From Macrobrachium rosenbergii (Eukaryota; Arthropoda; Malacostraca; Decapoda; Palaemonidae), in contig NC_089761.1 in assembly GCF_040412425.1 (NCBI RefSeq), positions 30,950,644-31,014,643 on the forward strand: a stretch of 64,000 nucleotides of DNA. The letters run 5' to 3'. Each line of letters starts with the position of its first letter. Position 1 is the first letter of the stretch. The notes beneath the pieces were generated by a model. That model did not search any database. It was not told the origin of the DNA and was given only the letters and a program-made list of their open reading frames with translations. A program made the position numbers and the translations under genes. Shown here piece by piece: positions 1 through 11,825 of this stretch.

Positions 1-446
1 TCCTTCGTAGGATGGAGATTATTGTTGCCTTATATTTCTTCGGTGATCGACTCTTCAGAGACTGATGGGCTATAAGGCTTGTCTTTATGGCTTCATTGAA
101 TGATCGTTTCTTCGGGGTTTATTGGCTGTGGTGGAATCGTAATTGTTTAATTATATTTTTATATAGACGTATTTGTATATTTATTTGTTTATTTATGTAT
201 TTATTTATATAGATATTTGCATTTATATTTATACACATACACGTATATATATATATACTGTACATATGTAAGTATGTACAGTATTATATTTTTATATATC
301 TCTATACATATGCATTTATATATATTTATATATATACACCTATACTTTATACGCATATGAAATGCTTGTTTCTGTTAAGGAATAAGCATTACAGTGACTG
401 TAGAGTCGTATTGTCTAAAGCCATCTTCTGTAAGGAGAAACATTGT

Positions 447-505
<59 letters not shown>

Positions 506-2070
506 GTATCTAGTATGTATTATTTATATATGTATGTATATATATATATGTATATACATACATACATACATACATATATATGAGAATATTAAGGCATCAA
601 TGAACAGTTGCCAAATTTTTTTTTTTTTAAATGAGAGAGGAAATAAACATTCTCTAACCAGTCTAAAAACGGGTCTGAGCGGTGAGGAACAAGTTTCTCT
701 GTAAGTGCCCTCACAAAATGCAAGTTGAGATCTCGAGAGATATTCTGGTTTTGCAAAGGATGAGGGTAAGGAGCCCTGGAGGACAGTCCAAGTGCTTGAG
801 CTGTGTCAGCGTCCTTTGCCTGGTAAACAGGAAGTTTATTTTCCTGAGAATGAAGAAGGAAATAAGTTAGCGATTATTGTGCAACGGTTAGCGACATTTA
901 TAGGTGTTTGAAGAGTTGTATGTCGGTGATGGTGATCATTATGATGATTATCTTATTGAAGAAGAATAATCATAAAAATAATTAACTTGCATCCTGACAA
1001 ATTGATAAATATTGTAAGAATAATCATTAATTATTTTGGATATCGTTATTGCAAAGTGACCTTCCCCATATTTTGTATGAAGAGTAATTAGATATTTCAG
1101 TGACATGAACAAGCTTTCATTAAGAATTACTGCGGCTTTCGGTCGACTATTGACGTTTACTGTAGAAATGACCAAAGTTTGTATACCTAACCTTTTAGTA
1201 TAATCCGGCAAAGCCTGATACCGGTACGGTCTGGAATGGCTTCCTGTTCCAAATTAGATTTCCGGCAGTCGGGCTGAAGTAGTTATCTTATTTTTACGCG
1301 ATTCCGAAGCGAGCTGCGCCGTCTGCCCGACCTCTTAAACCTGTGCCGAAATGAGACAGAGACAGAGATTACGGCGTAGCTGAAAAAGGGATAGAAAGCA
1401 GCTCTTGGAATGGAATTAAGCCGGGATCTTTCGGGACTTAAGGGGACCAAGTAGATTATATAACGCCGCTCGAAGACAGTACGATTGAACACGGGACCGC
1501 CGCGGGACACTGACCCTTTGGCCCGGGCGTCATGATGTCGAAATTGCAGTGCAACGAAATTGAGAATCTGAATTCGAAGAATATTGACCCTTGTGACGGC
1601 GAGTCTTAAGGTCTGTTATTGCTCTGCCGTGGTGTCGCACTTGATTCCAGATAACAAGAATACTGTTTACTTTTTGTAGTTTTTTTTTTATAATGGCATT
1701 GTCTACTTTCCCCCTAAGGTTAAGCCAGATTTAGTGGTTTGTATTACCTTCGGGAAACTTTGTTAACGCGTTCTGGAGGGTACGCCCCTCGGCGATTCCT
1801 TCTCTTCATCATCCAGATTTTTTATTTATTTATTTATTTTTTTTTTTGGTTTTACAAAAGAAAATAGAAACAAAAGAAAGTTGATTAAAATCCGCGTAGT
1901 GTTTACGTCACGGAGTGATTCTGTTGTGATATTACGCTTGACGCGCACCGGATGGGGTTATTAAATTTTCATGTGATAAGGTACTACTTGAAGCTGAGGT
2001 AATTCTTGGCGTCTCCGCTTTGTTTGTTAAGTCTAAGGCTTGTTACTTTAAGCAGAAGAAGCGTTCCTTT
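1..2070. other. Intron sequence, mostly single-copy
   Basis: Presumed 3' part of the intron upstream of exon a. It is AT-rich with an (AT)n tract at about 450-494 and TATA/TGTA-rich sequence around it. The stretch 1240-1560 is less AT-rich and carries a 75-codon minus-strand ORF with no recognisable domain and no flanking splice consensus that I would trust. I see no exon encoding the expected Eag N-terminus. Confidence 0.5.
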
Positions 2071-2602
2071 GTTTAAAGGCTCCGTTCCTCCGTATTCTGG
2101 AATCCAGACCTGTCTGTTTTCCAGTGGCTTCAAAGGGGAAGAGTCTGCTTTTGTGTGTGTTAGTGTTTAAAGGCTCAGTTCCTCTCTGTTTTGGAATCCA
2201 GACTAGCTTGCTTTCCAGTGGATTTAAAGGGAGAGAGTCTGCCTTTGTGTATGTTAGTGTTTAAAGGCTCAGTTCCTCTCTGTTTTGGAATCCAGACTAG
2301 CTTGCTTTCCAATGGATTTATAGGGAGAGAGTCTTGCCTTTGTTTATGTTAGTGTTTAAGGCTCAGTTCCTCTGTTCTGGAATCCAGACTAGCTTGCTTT
2401 CCAGTAGATTTAAAGGGAAGGAGTCTGCGTTTGTGAATGTTAGTGTTTAAAGGCTCAGTTCCCCCCTTCTCTGGAATCCAGACTCGCTTGCTTTCCAGTG
2501 ACTTTAAAGAGAGAGAGTCTGCCTTTTTGTATGTTAGTGTTTAAAGGCTCAGTTCCTCTCTATTCTGGAATCCAGACTCGCTTGCTTTCCAGTGGCTTCT
2601 CT
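2071..2602. repeat. Tandem repeat, ~94-bp unit, 6 copies
   Basis: Units begin GTTTAAAGGCTC at about 2071, 2165, 2259, 2353, 2445 and 2539, each with GGAATCCAGACT and CTTGCTTTCCAGTGG inside. Spacing is 92-94 bp. The ORFs reading through it are by-products. Confidence 0.9.
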
Positions 2603-3068
2603 GCCAGACACTTGCGGTCTGTTTGGAGTTTCTTGCACTTCCAAAATGTCCTTGTCCCAACAGATGCTCACGAAGGGCCAAGGACCAGGGGCGCCTGGTT
2701 TTGGTTGGTGGTCACCAATGCATGTACTTGACAAAACCCAAAGTGTGCGTCAGTTAAGCTTGTTATTATGGCCGTATGCCTGCAAACACATGACTCCACA
2801 TTTATTCTTTTTACTGTTAGTGTTATATATGACGAAAATTCCCCGTGTGGAGCGTTTTACCTTCGCTGCCAAACTTGTAATAGGGGATTTGGGTTTTTTA
2901 GATTATCTTTACCAAGAATGATATGGCAAGTCACTGATTTATTTTATTTTTTTTTACACCTATAGTAAAATTATCATAGAGACTTACAGGAGGAGGAGGT
3001 TTAATTCAGGAATTTTTTTTTACATATACAACACAATTACCTTAGAGTGACCTTAGAAATGTCATGAG

Positions 3069-3491
<423 letters not shown>

Positions 3492-3769
3492 GCAAATTCA
3501 GACCGTATCACCCCCATTTCATTTACGGTCGTGAATGTTAAACGCAGCCGCCCGTTCCGTCTTGAATGATGAAATCGGATGAATTAAGAAAGTCGTTCCC
3601 CGGTATTCAACCTCGCCTAATAAATACTCAGTCCTGGATTGTGGTCTGATTATTGATAAGCGACGTACGTCACGTCAAGTCAGTGACTATTTTAATCGCT
3701 CGTTAAAATTATCATGCGGATTCTTGCGCCGCATACGTGCAATGAGGCCTCGGGGATTGCAGAAGGTTC

Positions 3770-4545
3770 GGGAAGATTGTCATGTAATGAAAGTTTAATG
3801 ACTTGTTGGTTTATTGAATCATCGTTGTTTATTTTGCTGCATAGTGGTTTGTTGGTTAAGTAAATAATTGTTATTTTTTTTACTCATGTTTTAAGGCATT
3901 TTGGATGATTGAGATGTAATGAAAGTATAATGATTTTTTGGTTTGTTGAATAATCCTTTTTTATGTATAATGATTTGTTCAGTAAGTAAATAATAGTTAT
4001 TTTTTTTACTGTTTTTTAGGACTTATGGGATGATTGTGATGTAATGAAAGTATAATGATTTGTTGGTTTATTTAATCGTCGTTTTTTACTGTACAATGAT
4101 TTGTTGGTTGAGTAAATAATAGTTGTTTTTTACTGTTGTTTTAGGACAATATTAGGATGATTGTGATGTAATGAAAGTATAATGATTTGTTGGTTTATTG
4201 AATTCATTTTTTTACTGTATAATGATTTGTTCGGTAAGTAAATAATAGTATTTTTTCTACTGTTTTAGGAACATTTATGATGAATGTGATGTAGTGAAAG
4301 TATAATGATTTGTTGGTTTATTGAATCATCGTTTTTTTTTTACTGTATAATGATTTGTTCGTTAGGTAAATAATAGTTATTTTTTAAACTGTTGGTTTAG
4401 GACACATGGGACGATTGTGATGTAATGAAAGCATAATGATTTGTTGGTTTATTGAATCATCGTTAATTTTTTTTTACTGTATAATGATTTGTTGGTTAAG
4501 TAGATAATAGTTATTTTTTTTTTACTCTTGTTTTAGGACATACGG
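3770..4545. repeat. Tandem repeat, ~128-bp unit, 6 copies
   Basis: Units contain GTAATGAAAGTATAATGATT (about 3784, 3916, 4041, 4168, 4291 as GTAGTGAAAG, 4422), a TGATTTGTTGGTTAAGTAAA block and TTTTAGGACA. Period 123-132 bp with diverged copies. Confidence 0.85.
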
Positions 4546-4573
4546 TCCCCGAGCTTAGCTTGGCAGCCCAAAT

Positions 4574-5075
4574 TTTATTATTATTATTCAGAAGATATAC
4601 CCCTATGCATATGGAACAAGCCGTTATTATTATTATTATTATTCAGAAGATATACCCCTATCCATATGGAACAAGCCCACCACAGGGGCCATTGACTGAA
4701 AATTCGAGCTTCCAAAGCATATGGTGTTCATTTGAAAAAGTAGCAGAAGATGATAGGAAATGCAGAAAGAAGAGATAATATCAGTTATTTGAAAAAAAAA
4801 ATACATGAACAAAAGAAAAAATTTTTACTGTGAAACTATCGTTTTAATGTACAAAAAAACTTCATTAAAAAAAAAAGCCCACCACAGGGGTCGTTGACTG
4901 AAAATTCGAGCTTCCAAATCCTATGGTGTTCGTTTGAAAAAAAGTAACAGAAGATAGTAGGAAATATAGAAAGGGGAGATATCATTTATTAGAAAAAAAA
5001 GAAATACTTTAAAAAAGAAAAACATGTGATTGTGAAACTGTCGTTTTAATGTACAAAAAACTTAATAAAAAAAAA
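4574..5075 (-). repeat. Family D interspersed element, tandemly duplicated
   Basis: Reverse-oriented copies of an element recurring in the window: TTATTATTCAGAAGATATAC, CATATGGAACAAGCCCACCA and GAAAATTCGAGCTTCCAAA are its signature blocks. The stretch 4669-4855 is repeated at 4877-5075 with an offset of about 208 bp. Its (AAT)n-type tail lies at the left end. Confidence 0.75.
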
Positions 5076-5310
5076 ACCTGTGACATCAGTATGCAGGATT
5101 TTTTTCTTTTTTTCAACTTGTGCATTCACTGACTTGCATTTCAAAGACCTCATGATCCGGTTTGATCCGGATATTATCAGCCTGAATGTACGTAATCAGG
5201 GTCTGGGAACAGACGGCTAATGAAGGAGGGTGAATTCCATTCCTAGTCCCGGTGGGATGACGCCTTCAGAGCGCAAATACCATCTGTATGTTATATTAGA
5301 TGGCAGAGTG

Positions 5311-5361
<51 letters not shown>
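5311..5361. repeat. (TC)n microsatellite
   Basis: About 25 uninterrupted TC repeats. Confidence 0.95.
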
Positions 5362-5362
<1 letters not shown>

Positions 5363-5499
5363 GGTGTCGAGTCTAAATATATCTGTCTAAACTGGAATAA
5401 TTACCATGCCCCGTCCGTGGACGGAGAAACTACTTAGTGCAGAAGGAGAGGGAATTGAAGTCTGGAATTTCTCTGTTTTATAAATGAGGACTTACTGTT

Positions 5500-6025
5500 C
5501 TGGAATTTGTCAGTTTTACGTCAAATGCCTTTTCAAATTCTATAAGTGCAGATTTTAATTTTCGTTCTGGAAATTGGCTGTTTTATAGTAGAGGCCTTTT
5601 CAGATTTCGTAGGTGAAGATTTAAATTTATTTTTGGAAACAATCAGGTTTATTGCAGAGTCATTTTATTCCGGTTTTATAACTAAAGATTTTCATTTTAG
5701 GATAATTGGCGGTTTTTTAGCAAAGGCCTTTTATTTCAATTTTATAGCTGGAGATTTTAATTTTAGTTCTGGAAATTGGCTGTTTTATAGTAGAGGCCTT
5801 TTCAAATTAGGTGAAGATTTTAATTTTAGTTTTGGAAATAATCAGTTTTATTGCAGAAGCCTTTCGTTTCAATTTTATAACTGAGGATTTTTATTTTAGT
5901 TCTGGAAATTGGCCATTTTATAGTAGAGGCCTTTTATTTCAATTTTATAGCTGGAGATTTTAATTTAAGTTTAGTAAATTGTCAATTTTATTACCTAATT
6001 TAGAGCAAAGGCCATTTATTGTGGT
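5500..6025. repeat. Tandem repeat, ~66-bp unit, about 7-8 copies
   Basis: Units contain GGAAATTGGCTGTTTTATAG and TAGAGGCCTTTTCA followed by an ATTTTAATTTTAGTTCT block (near 5567, 5633, 5699, 5767, 5836, 5902, 5966). A 112-codon ORF crossing it is repetitive and unsupported. Confidence 0.8.
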
Positions 6026-6073
6026 CGTAGAAATGGCTTTTTTAGTTTTCCGTAAAGGAAAACTATTAAGTTG

Positions 6074-6238
6074 GCCCCTAGCTGCATCCACGTTTTACCC
6101 CTATTACTATTATCTCCACTCCTGCTTCCTTTCTCCATTCTTGCTGTCCAGCCACTCCAACCCCCTTTTTTTTTACTGTCTTAGCGCTAAATGGCAGAAA
6201 GTGTCTCAGTGCTTGGCTTTATAGCCAAATTCTCGTAA
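6074..6238 (+). repeat. Diverged family B-like element, truncated
   Basis: Contains GGCCCCTAGCTGCATCCACG, CCAGCCACTCCAACCCCC, TTACTGTCTTAGCGCTAAAT and AGTGCTTGGCTTTATAGCC, in the same order as the family B elements at 15.3, 17.7 and 27.0 kb. It is closest to the diverged copy at 39.97-40.31 kb. Confidence 0.55.
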
Positions 6239-6244
6239 GGTCAG

Positions 6245-6565
6245 TAAATACGTAGGCAAATGTAGGAATTAATTTTTTTACCTAAAATTTGCAAATTTGG
6301 GAATTAATTTTTTTTTACCTAAAATATGCAGACGTGGAAATTATTTTTTTACTTAAAATATGCAGGTGTGGAAATTATTTTTTTACTTAAAATATGCAGA
6401 TGTGGAAATTATTTTTTTACCTGACATATATAGATGTGGAAATTATTTATTTACCTAAATATGCAGATGTGGAAGTTATTTTTTTTACCTAAACTATGCA
6501 GATGTGGAAATAATTTTTTGACCAAAAATATGCAGATGCGGAAATTATTTTTTTTTACCTCAATT
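6245..6565. repeat. Tandem repeat, ~37-bp unit, about 8-9 copies
   Basis: Unit approximately ATATGCAGATGTGGAAATTA plus a T-run and ACCTAAA, repeated from about 6245 to 6565. Confidence 0.85.
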
Positions 6566-7850
6566 GGATACTTCCTTATCCTAGGAATTAATCTATTATC
6601 GGGGACTCATGAAATCGGTTGGAGGACGAATCCTAAGGGTGCCTCTTCCTTTGAAGGTAAATTACACGCCTTGACCACTGTTACCTCATTACGGGTACAT
6701 TAGATCTCTGTTTTTGAAATGTCAGTTTTAGTGGGATGTATTTATTCAAAGGAACCTTTCGGCGATTTCTTCAAAACATTTAGATTGATGAGTTTCTTTT
6801 TTTTTTTATCTTGTGGAAGCCTTCGAAGCTCTCAGTAGTTTTCAGTTTATTTACTTTTTCCTCATATGTTTCGTATGTTTCCATTACCACATGGAAAGTT
6901 TGTTTGTAGGTTTGCTCATCTTTAATTTCCTTGGGGGGAAAAAAACAGGCACACGCACAAAACAATCATAATAAGTGTCTGGGTTTTGTTGGAAAACTGA
7001 TTAAGCTGAGAATAAGACGACTTATGCTAAAGGTTACCTGAAGGATTTTAGTTATATTATCCCACCTGATTTCATTAGTCTGACGCTGGCTTCTTCGCTC
7101 AGTGTCAAACTAGAGGCCGAGTTAGTCAGCACCGGTAGAGTCTAACGGAGAACCTAGATATGCGCTAATGAGGAAACTGGTTTTGACGAAAAAATAAAAA
7201 AAATAATAGGTTGAATGTATTTTTACTGACAGTGTTATGGAGTAATTGAAAAGTATAGGTTTTCAAGTTTCGTGAATTTATCTTTGGTTAGCGAATGGAA
7301 GAGTAGACTTCAGTAAGATAAAGGAGTGGTTAGCGAATGGAAGAGAAAACGTAATTAAGATAAAGTAATGATTCCCTATGCTCTTTCTTTAGCTCTGACA
7401 ATGTTCTCTTCGACCAGAGGGGAAAATTGAGATTTATAACGTTAAAAAAAAAAGCCATTCTCAAATTAAACTTGGGAAAAACGGGCATGTATAACCTGAA
7501 ATTTCTGGTATTTTTGTAGATAACAATAAAATATTTCCGTTTTCTGTCCCATTTGTGATATTTTATGCTGGAATTGAAGATACGCGAGAATGGGGAATAA
7601 TATCTTTCCTGGCGACCGTGTTTCTTATAGCTGTCAGCTTTTGTAATATTCGTCGCTGGTTGATATTAATCTGTAATATTTATTAAATAAAAAAGTAAAA
7701 AAAAATATGACACTCTCTTCTTTTCACTTTGGTACTTTCAATTTTCATTTTTTCTGCTCTGTGGAAGCGTTCTTTGCAAATTAATGCCTGTTGATATTGT
7801 TTAATATGAATATTTGCTCATTATATATTATAAGTAATAATTATAAATAT
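6566..7850. other. Intron sequence without recognisable features
   Basis: AT-rich, apparently single-copy. Short ORFs lack domain similarity or coding character. GGTTAGCGAATGGAAGAG occurs twice near 7276 and 7327, a small local duplication. Confidence 0.4.
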
Positions 7851-7854
7851 CTAA

Positions 7855-7944
<90 letters not shown>
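7855..7944. repeat. (AAT)n/(ATT)n microsatellite with a strand switch
   Basis: (TAA)n 7855-7906 passes directly into (TTA)n 7907-7943, forming a perfect-repeat palindrome able to fold into a long AT hairpin. Confidence 0.95.
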
Positions 7945-7946
<2 letters not shown>

Positions 7947-7984
7947 ATGATAATAATAATGATAATAATGCATAAATAACAATA

Positions 7985-8470
7985 AAAGATGGATGGGAAA
8001 TAAAAGACGCAGCCTCGGAACATCACGGTTTTATTTTTTATCTTTTCTGAATCTCACATTAGGAAAAAAAGATAAAAAAGAAATAAATAAAAATAAAAGT
8101 TGAATATAAATAAAAGATGGATAGAAAATAAAAGACGTAGCCTTGGAACACCACGGTTTTATATTTCCTCTTTTTTGAATCTCACTGTAGAAAAAAAGAT
8201 AAAAAAGAAATAAAAAATGAAAGTTGACTAAAATTAAAAGATGGGTGGAAATAAAAGACGTAAATAAAAGACACAGTCTCGGGATATCGCGGTTTTATTT
8301 TTCCTCTTTTCTGAATCTCAGTAGAAAAAATATAAAAATAGAAATAAATAAAAATAAAAGTTGAATAAAAATAAAAGATGGGTGGAAATAAAAGACGTAA
8401 CCTCGGAACATCACGGTTTTGTTTTTCCTCTTTTCCGAATCTCACAGTAGAAAAAAAAAAATAGAATAAA
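7985..8470. repeat. Tandem repeat, ~110-bp unit, 4-5 copies
   Basis: Units contain AAATAAAAGATGGATGG, GCCTCGGAACATCACGG, a TTTTATTTTTCCTCTTTTC block and CTGAATCTCACAGTAG. Later copies carry internal duplications of the AAATAAAAGACG block. Confidence 0.8.
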
Positions 8471-8634
8471 AGATGGATGGATGGAACATCACAGTTTTAT
8501 TTGTCCCCAGAATTCAGAGGGATTTATTTCGCCCGTAAAGTTCGCCCTTCCCGCAGTCTCCAAAGAGGATGTTTAATGGTGCTCCAAGTCTTTTGTTTCT
8601 AGTCACCACAAATTAAAGAGGAACCACTGGAGCA

Positions 8635-8872
<238 letters not shown>

Positions 8873-8879
8873 CTTTTGT

Positions 8880-10110
8880 AGCTGCTTTAACTCTTGGGGT
8901 CTCATAAGTGTTAATCCATTAGTTTTTTCGTCCTAAAGTTGTATGCGATTTTTGGTTGTGCTTCTGTCATAAGTTCTAAAGTCAGTCCAGTTTGAAAGCT
9001 GGAGATACAAAGTCAAGGGTCAGGTCACATATCAGTTCAGTTAGACATGAACTGCTGATGGCCAGACATTTTTTGTACCTACGAATAATAACTAAATGAA
9101 TGACGCAGAATAACTAAATGAATGACGCAGCGAGTGATTAGTTCTTCGTGGTACTTAGTGTAAGAGTAAATACTGAGGTTCTTAGCCTTTATTTTTCCGT
9201 CCCTCCCTCTCCCTTCCCCTCCTCATCCCTCCCTCAACCCACTTTTCTGGCCTCCCTATCTCCGCCACCCTCCTTTTCTGTCTATGGGGGATAGTGGAGG
9301 ACGTTCGATTGCGTAGAATAGTCCTGCTGACTCATGCGACTTTTCCTTTAAAAGTCAAGAGTTAACGCCTTAACTAACACCATTTGACAATGTACTTTAT
9401 CACCAAAAATTAGCGGGAGGTGTCTTGTACACTGTGTCAAAGTACCATTTCGATCAAATAATTAGTTTGAAAGATATTTGAGAAAAACGACGACTCGCAG
9501 TCCCTGAAATGGATAGTACTGTAGGTTACGTTGCACCAAAATGAGTGAAGCCACTTCAGGGCGTGTAGAAAAACGAAAGCACCACTAATTCTAAAACCAG
9601 AAGAGAGCGTAATTTTACCTAAAAATGGCCCCGCCACACACCCGGTAACTTGTTCGTGTTTATCTTTTGAGATAAACAGTAGTTACACGCTGGCGTACTT
9701 TCTTTTCGAATCAACATAGACCGGATTCACTTTAGTTTACGATAATTTTTACTAGTGATGAAATGGGGAGAGATTTAAACTTTTGTTTTTACATCACTGA
9801 TGCTTCCGCGCTTAATTCACATTTAAATGTCGTTGATGCAGATTGCCCCGCAACGTCAAATTAGCGTAAACTTTACATGCTTCATTTAACAGCGTTCAAG
9901 CGCTGATCTTATTAAGGCACTTACGCATGCATGCGTTAACGAAGTCTTGTCATCCCCGTTTGCGTCGATGAAGCCTTTGCGTCATCGCTTCAAGTCTTAC
10001 TGCTGCAGTTAGCGTCGCAGTGCGTCTGGAATGAAATAATTAGACGCCCCATCGCTCGGACTGACTTGACCTGGACGCCTTGACGAGAGCCAGCCGAGAA
10101 TGATTTAGCA
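8880..10110. other. Intron sequence, mostly single-copy
   Basis: No gene recognised. A polypyrimidine patch (ccctcccct type) lies at about 9195-9275. The stretch 9900-10100 is richer in CpG. AATAACTAAATGAATGACGC is duplicated in tandem at about 9085-9130. Confidence 0.4.
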
Positions 10111-10113
10111 TAA

Positions 10114-10169
10114 TTCGTGCCCACCAAAGTGGCAACAACAGTAGCAGTTGCCACTTTGGTGGGCACGAA
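10114..10169. repeat. Perfect inverted repeat, 23-bp arms, 10-nt loop
   Basis: Left arm 10114-10136 begins TTCGTGCCCACC and ends GTGGCAAC. Right arm 10147-10169 is its exact reverse complement. The loop is AACAGTAGCA. It lies outside any recognised element. Confidence 0.9.
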
Positions 10170-10246
10170 AAAAAAATACTTAAAAAAAAGATGATAATAT
10201 TAGGCACGTGAAGGGGAATATCAACTACTACGGGGAGTGGGGAAAA

Positions 10247-10284
10247 ATAGAAGAAGAAGAAGAAGAAGAAGAAGAAGAAGAAGA

Positions 10285-10332
<48 letters not shown>

Positions 10333-10482
10333 AGCGGAAGTGTGCCAGTGCTTTATTGGGAATACGAGTCGAATTAGAGTGTAATGTCCTTTGAACTTTT
10401 TCGTGGAATTAATCCACCTTCCAGGGATCTTCAATAATAATAATAATAATAATAATAATTATTATTATTATTATTATTATTA

Positions 10483-10532
<50 letters not shown>
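10247..10532. repeat. (GAA)n(GA)n and (AAT)n/(ATT)n microsatellites
   Basis: (GAA)n 10249-10289 runs into (GA)n to 10328. About 100 bp later (AAT)n 10432-10458 switches to (ATT)n up to 10532 with one interruption. Confidence 0.93.
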
Positions 10533-10534
<2 letters not shown>

Positions 10535-10802
10535 ATTTGTCTTCCAAAATAGTAAATTAAACTTGCGGAACTTGGGTGACTGTAGTAAGCTTACTCGGGG
10601 TGGAAGAGGCGTAGGGCCAGCAGCCGCATTCCAAAATAGTAACGGAGAATTGGTAGTAATTTAATCAGGTGCCATTTCTTATGTGTATGTGTATGAATAT
10701 GTGTATGTGTATGTGCTTTCTCGGTCGGTTAATGGCTCAGTATGATTGCTTTTTATGGATGTGCAATTATGATATTTTCTTATGAGCAATATTGCTACTA
10801 TA

Positions 10803-10864
<62 letters not shown>

Positions 10865-10877
10865 GAAGAAGAAGAAG

Positions 10878-10917
<40 letters not shown>

Positions 10918-11079
10918 GTAAAATACACAATAATAATAATAATAATAATAATAATAGTAATAATAATAAAAACAGTAATAATAATAATAATAATAATGAT
11001 AATAATAAAAACAGCAATAATAATAATAATAATACCAATAATAGTAATAATAATACCAATAATAATAATAATAATAATA

Positions 11080-11134
<55 letters not shown>

Positions 11135-11191
11135 CAAGAACAACATGAGCACTGAACTCTATGTCTGGAAACACAAACAAAAATTAGCCCC

Positions 11192-11246
<55 letters not shown>
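10803..11246. repeat. Long interrupted (AAT)n plus (CA)n
   Basis: Imperfect (AAT)n covers about 10803-11133, with AAG, AGT and AATACC interruptions, and is followed by (CA)n at 11192-11246. It ends about 120 bp before exon a. Asn, Ile, Leu and Tyr homopolymer ORFs on both strands are artefacts. Confidence 0.95.
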
Positions 11247-11317
11247 GACGCCAGAACACCAGACTCCGAACTCCCTATAGTGCGTTCTGCTAAGGGAAAC
11301 GCAGCCGTGACCTTCAT

Positions 11318-11363
11318 CTGACGCGGTTTTAAAAGACGATTCTTCTTTTTGTCTCTTTCGCAG
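11318..11363 (+). promoter_or_regulatory. 3' splice site of exon a
   Basis: A branch-point-like CTGAC lies at 11318-11322, about 41 nt before the AG. A pyrimidine tract (ttcttctttttgtctctttc) and CAG follow. This is a strong, single-copy acceptor; unlike exon b it is not preceded by copies of itself. Confidence 0.8.
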
Positions 11364-11464
11364 CGGACTCCAGCTTCCTTCTGGCCAACGCTCAGATCGT
11401 CGATTACCCTATCGTCTACTGCAACGAAGCCTTCTGCAAGATCTCCGGCTACAACAGGGCAGAG
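11364..11464 (+). CDS. eag: eag potassium channel, PAS-domain exon a (internal exon)
   Basis: This internal exon encodes the first part of the N-terminal PAS (eag) domain of an Ether-a-go-go K+ channel, a cytoplasmic regulatory domain that in this family contacts the CNBHD and slows gating. It reads, after two bases completing a split codon, [12 protein letters not shown], then [20 protein letters not shown]. The N-x-x-F-C-K-x-S-G-Y-x-R-A-E signature is diagnostic of Eag (KCNH1/5), not Erg or Elk. It is 101 nt long, entered in phase 1 (acceptor tctctttcgCAG, 11361-11363) and left in phase 0 (gag|GTTAGT). The leading CG would complete a Pro codon if the upstream exon ends in C, as in fly Eag. 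The start codon and PAS-cap exon are not in the window. Downstream it must join exon b across 24.6 kb. Copies of its last 21 bases recur downstream. Gene identity is very secure; exact borders rest on splice consensus and homology recalled from memory. Confidence 0.95.
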
Positions 11465-11825
11465 GTTAGTAGTTAGTGTTGCAGGCGTTTTGTGCTTTTG
11501 CGTTTTTGTATTTTTTTTTTTTCTAGAGACGAAATTAGAGACGAAATATTGATTTAGTTTCCGACTACATCAGGGCAGAGGTTAGTAGTTAGTGTTGCAG
11601 GAGTTTTGCACTTTTGTAGTTTTGTATTTTTTTTTTTCTAGAGACGAAATTAGAGACGAAATATTGATTTAGTTTCCGACTACATCAGGACAGAGGTTAG
11701 TAGTTAGTGTTGCAGGAGTTTTGCACTTTTGTAGTTTTGTATTTTTTTTTTATTATCATTTTCTAGGTTGTATAATAGAGACGAAATATTGATATAGTTT
11801 CCGACTACAAGTAGAGGTTAGTAGT
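11462..11825 (+). repeat. Tandem duplication of the exon a end and splice donor
   Basis: The last 21 bases of exon a plus its donor and about 95 bp of intron are repeated. GAG|GTTAGTAGTTA occurs at 11464|65 (genuine), 11580|81, 11695|96 and 11816|17, spacing 116, 115 and 121 bp. The first two copies keep CCGACTACATCAGG(G/A)CAGAG against CCGGCTACAACAGGGCAGAG in the exon. The third is shortened. Each unit also has a T-run followed by CTAG, i.e. an acceptor-like sequence upstream of the copied donor. Confidence 0.9.

Noticed and set aside
1240..1560. Candidate upstream eag exon in a less AT-rich stretch
   Set aside because: No reading frame encodes the conserved R-R-G-L-V-A-P-Q-N-T-F motif expected of the N-terminal Eag exon.
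10679..11321. Asn, Ile, Leu and Tyr homopolymer ORFs on both strands
   Set aside because: Translation of (AAT)n in different frames.
11349..11552. 67-codon ORF overlapping exon a
   Set aside because: It reads another frame of exon a and runs past the donor into intron sequence.
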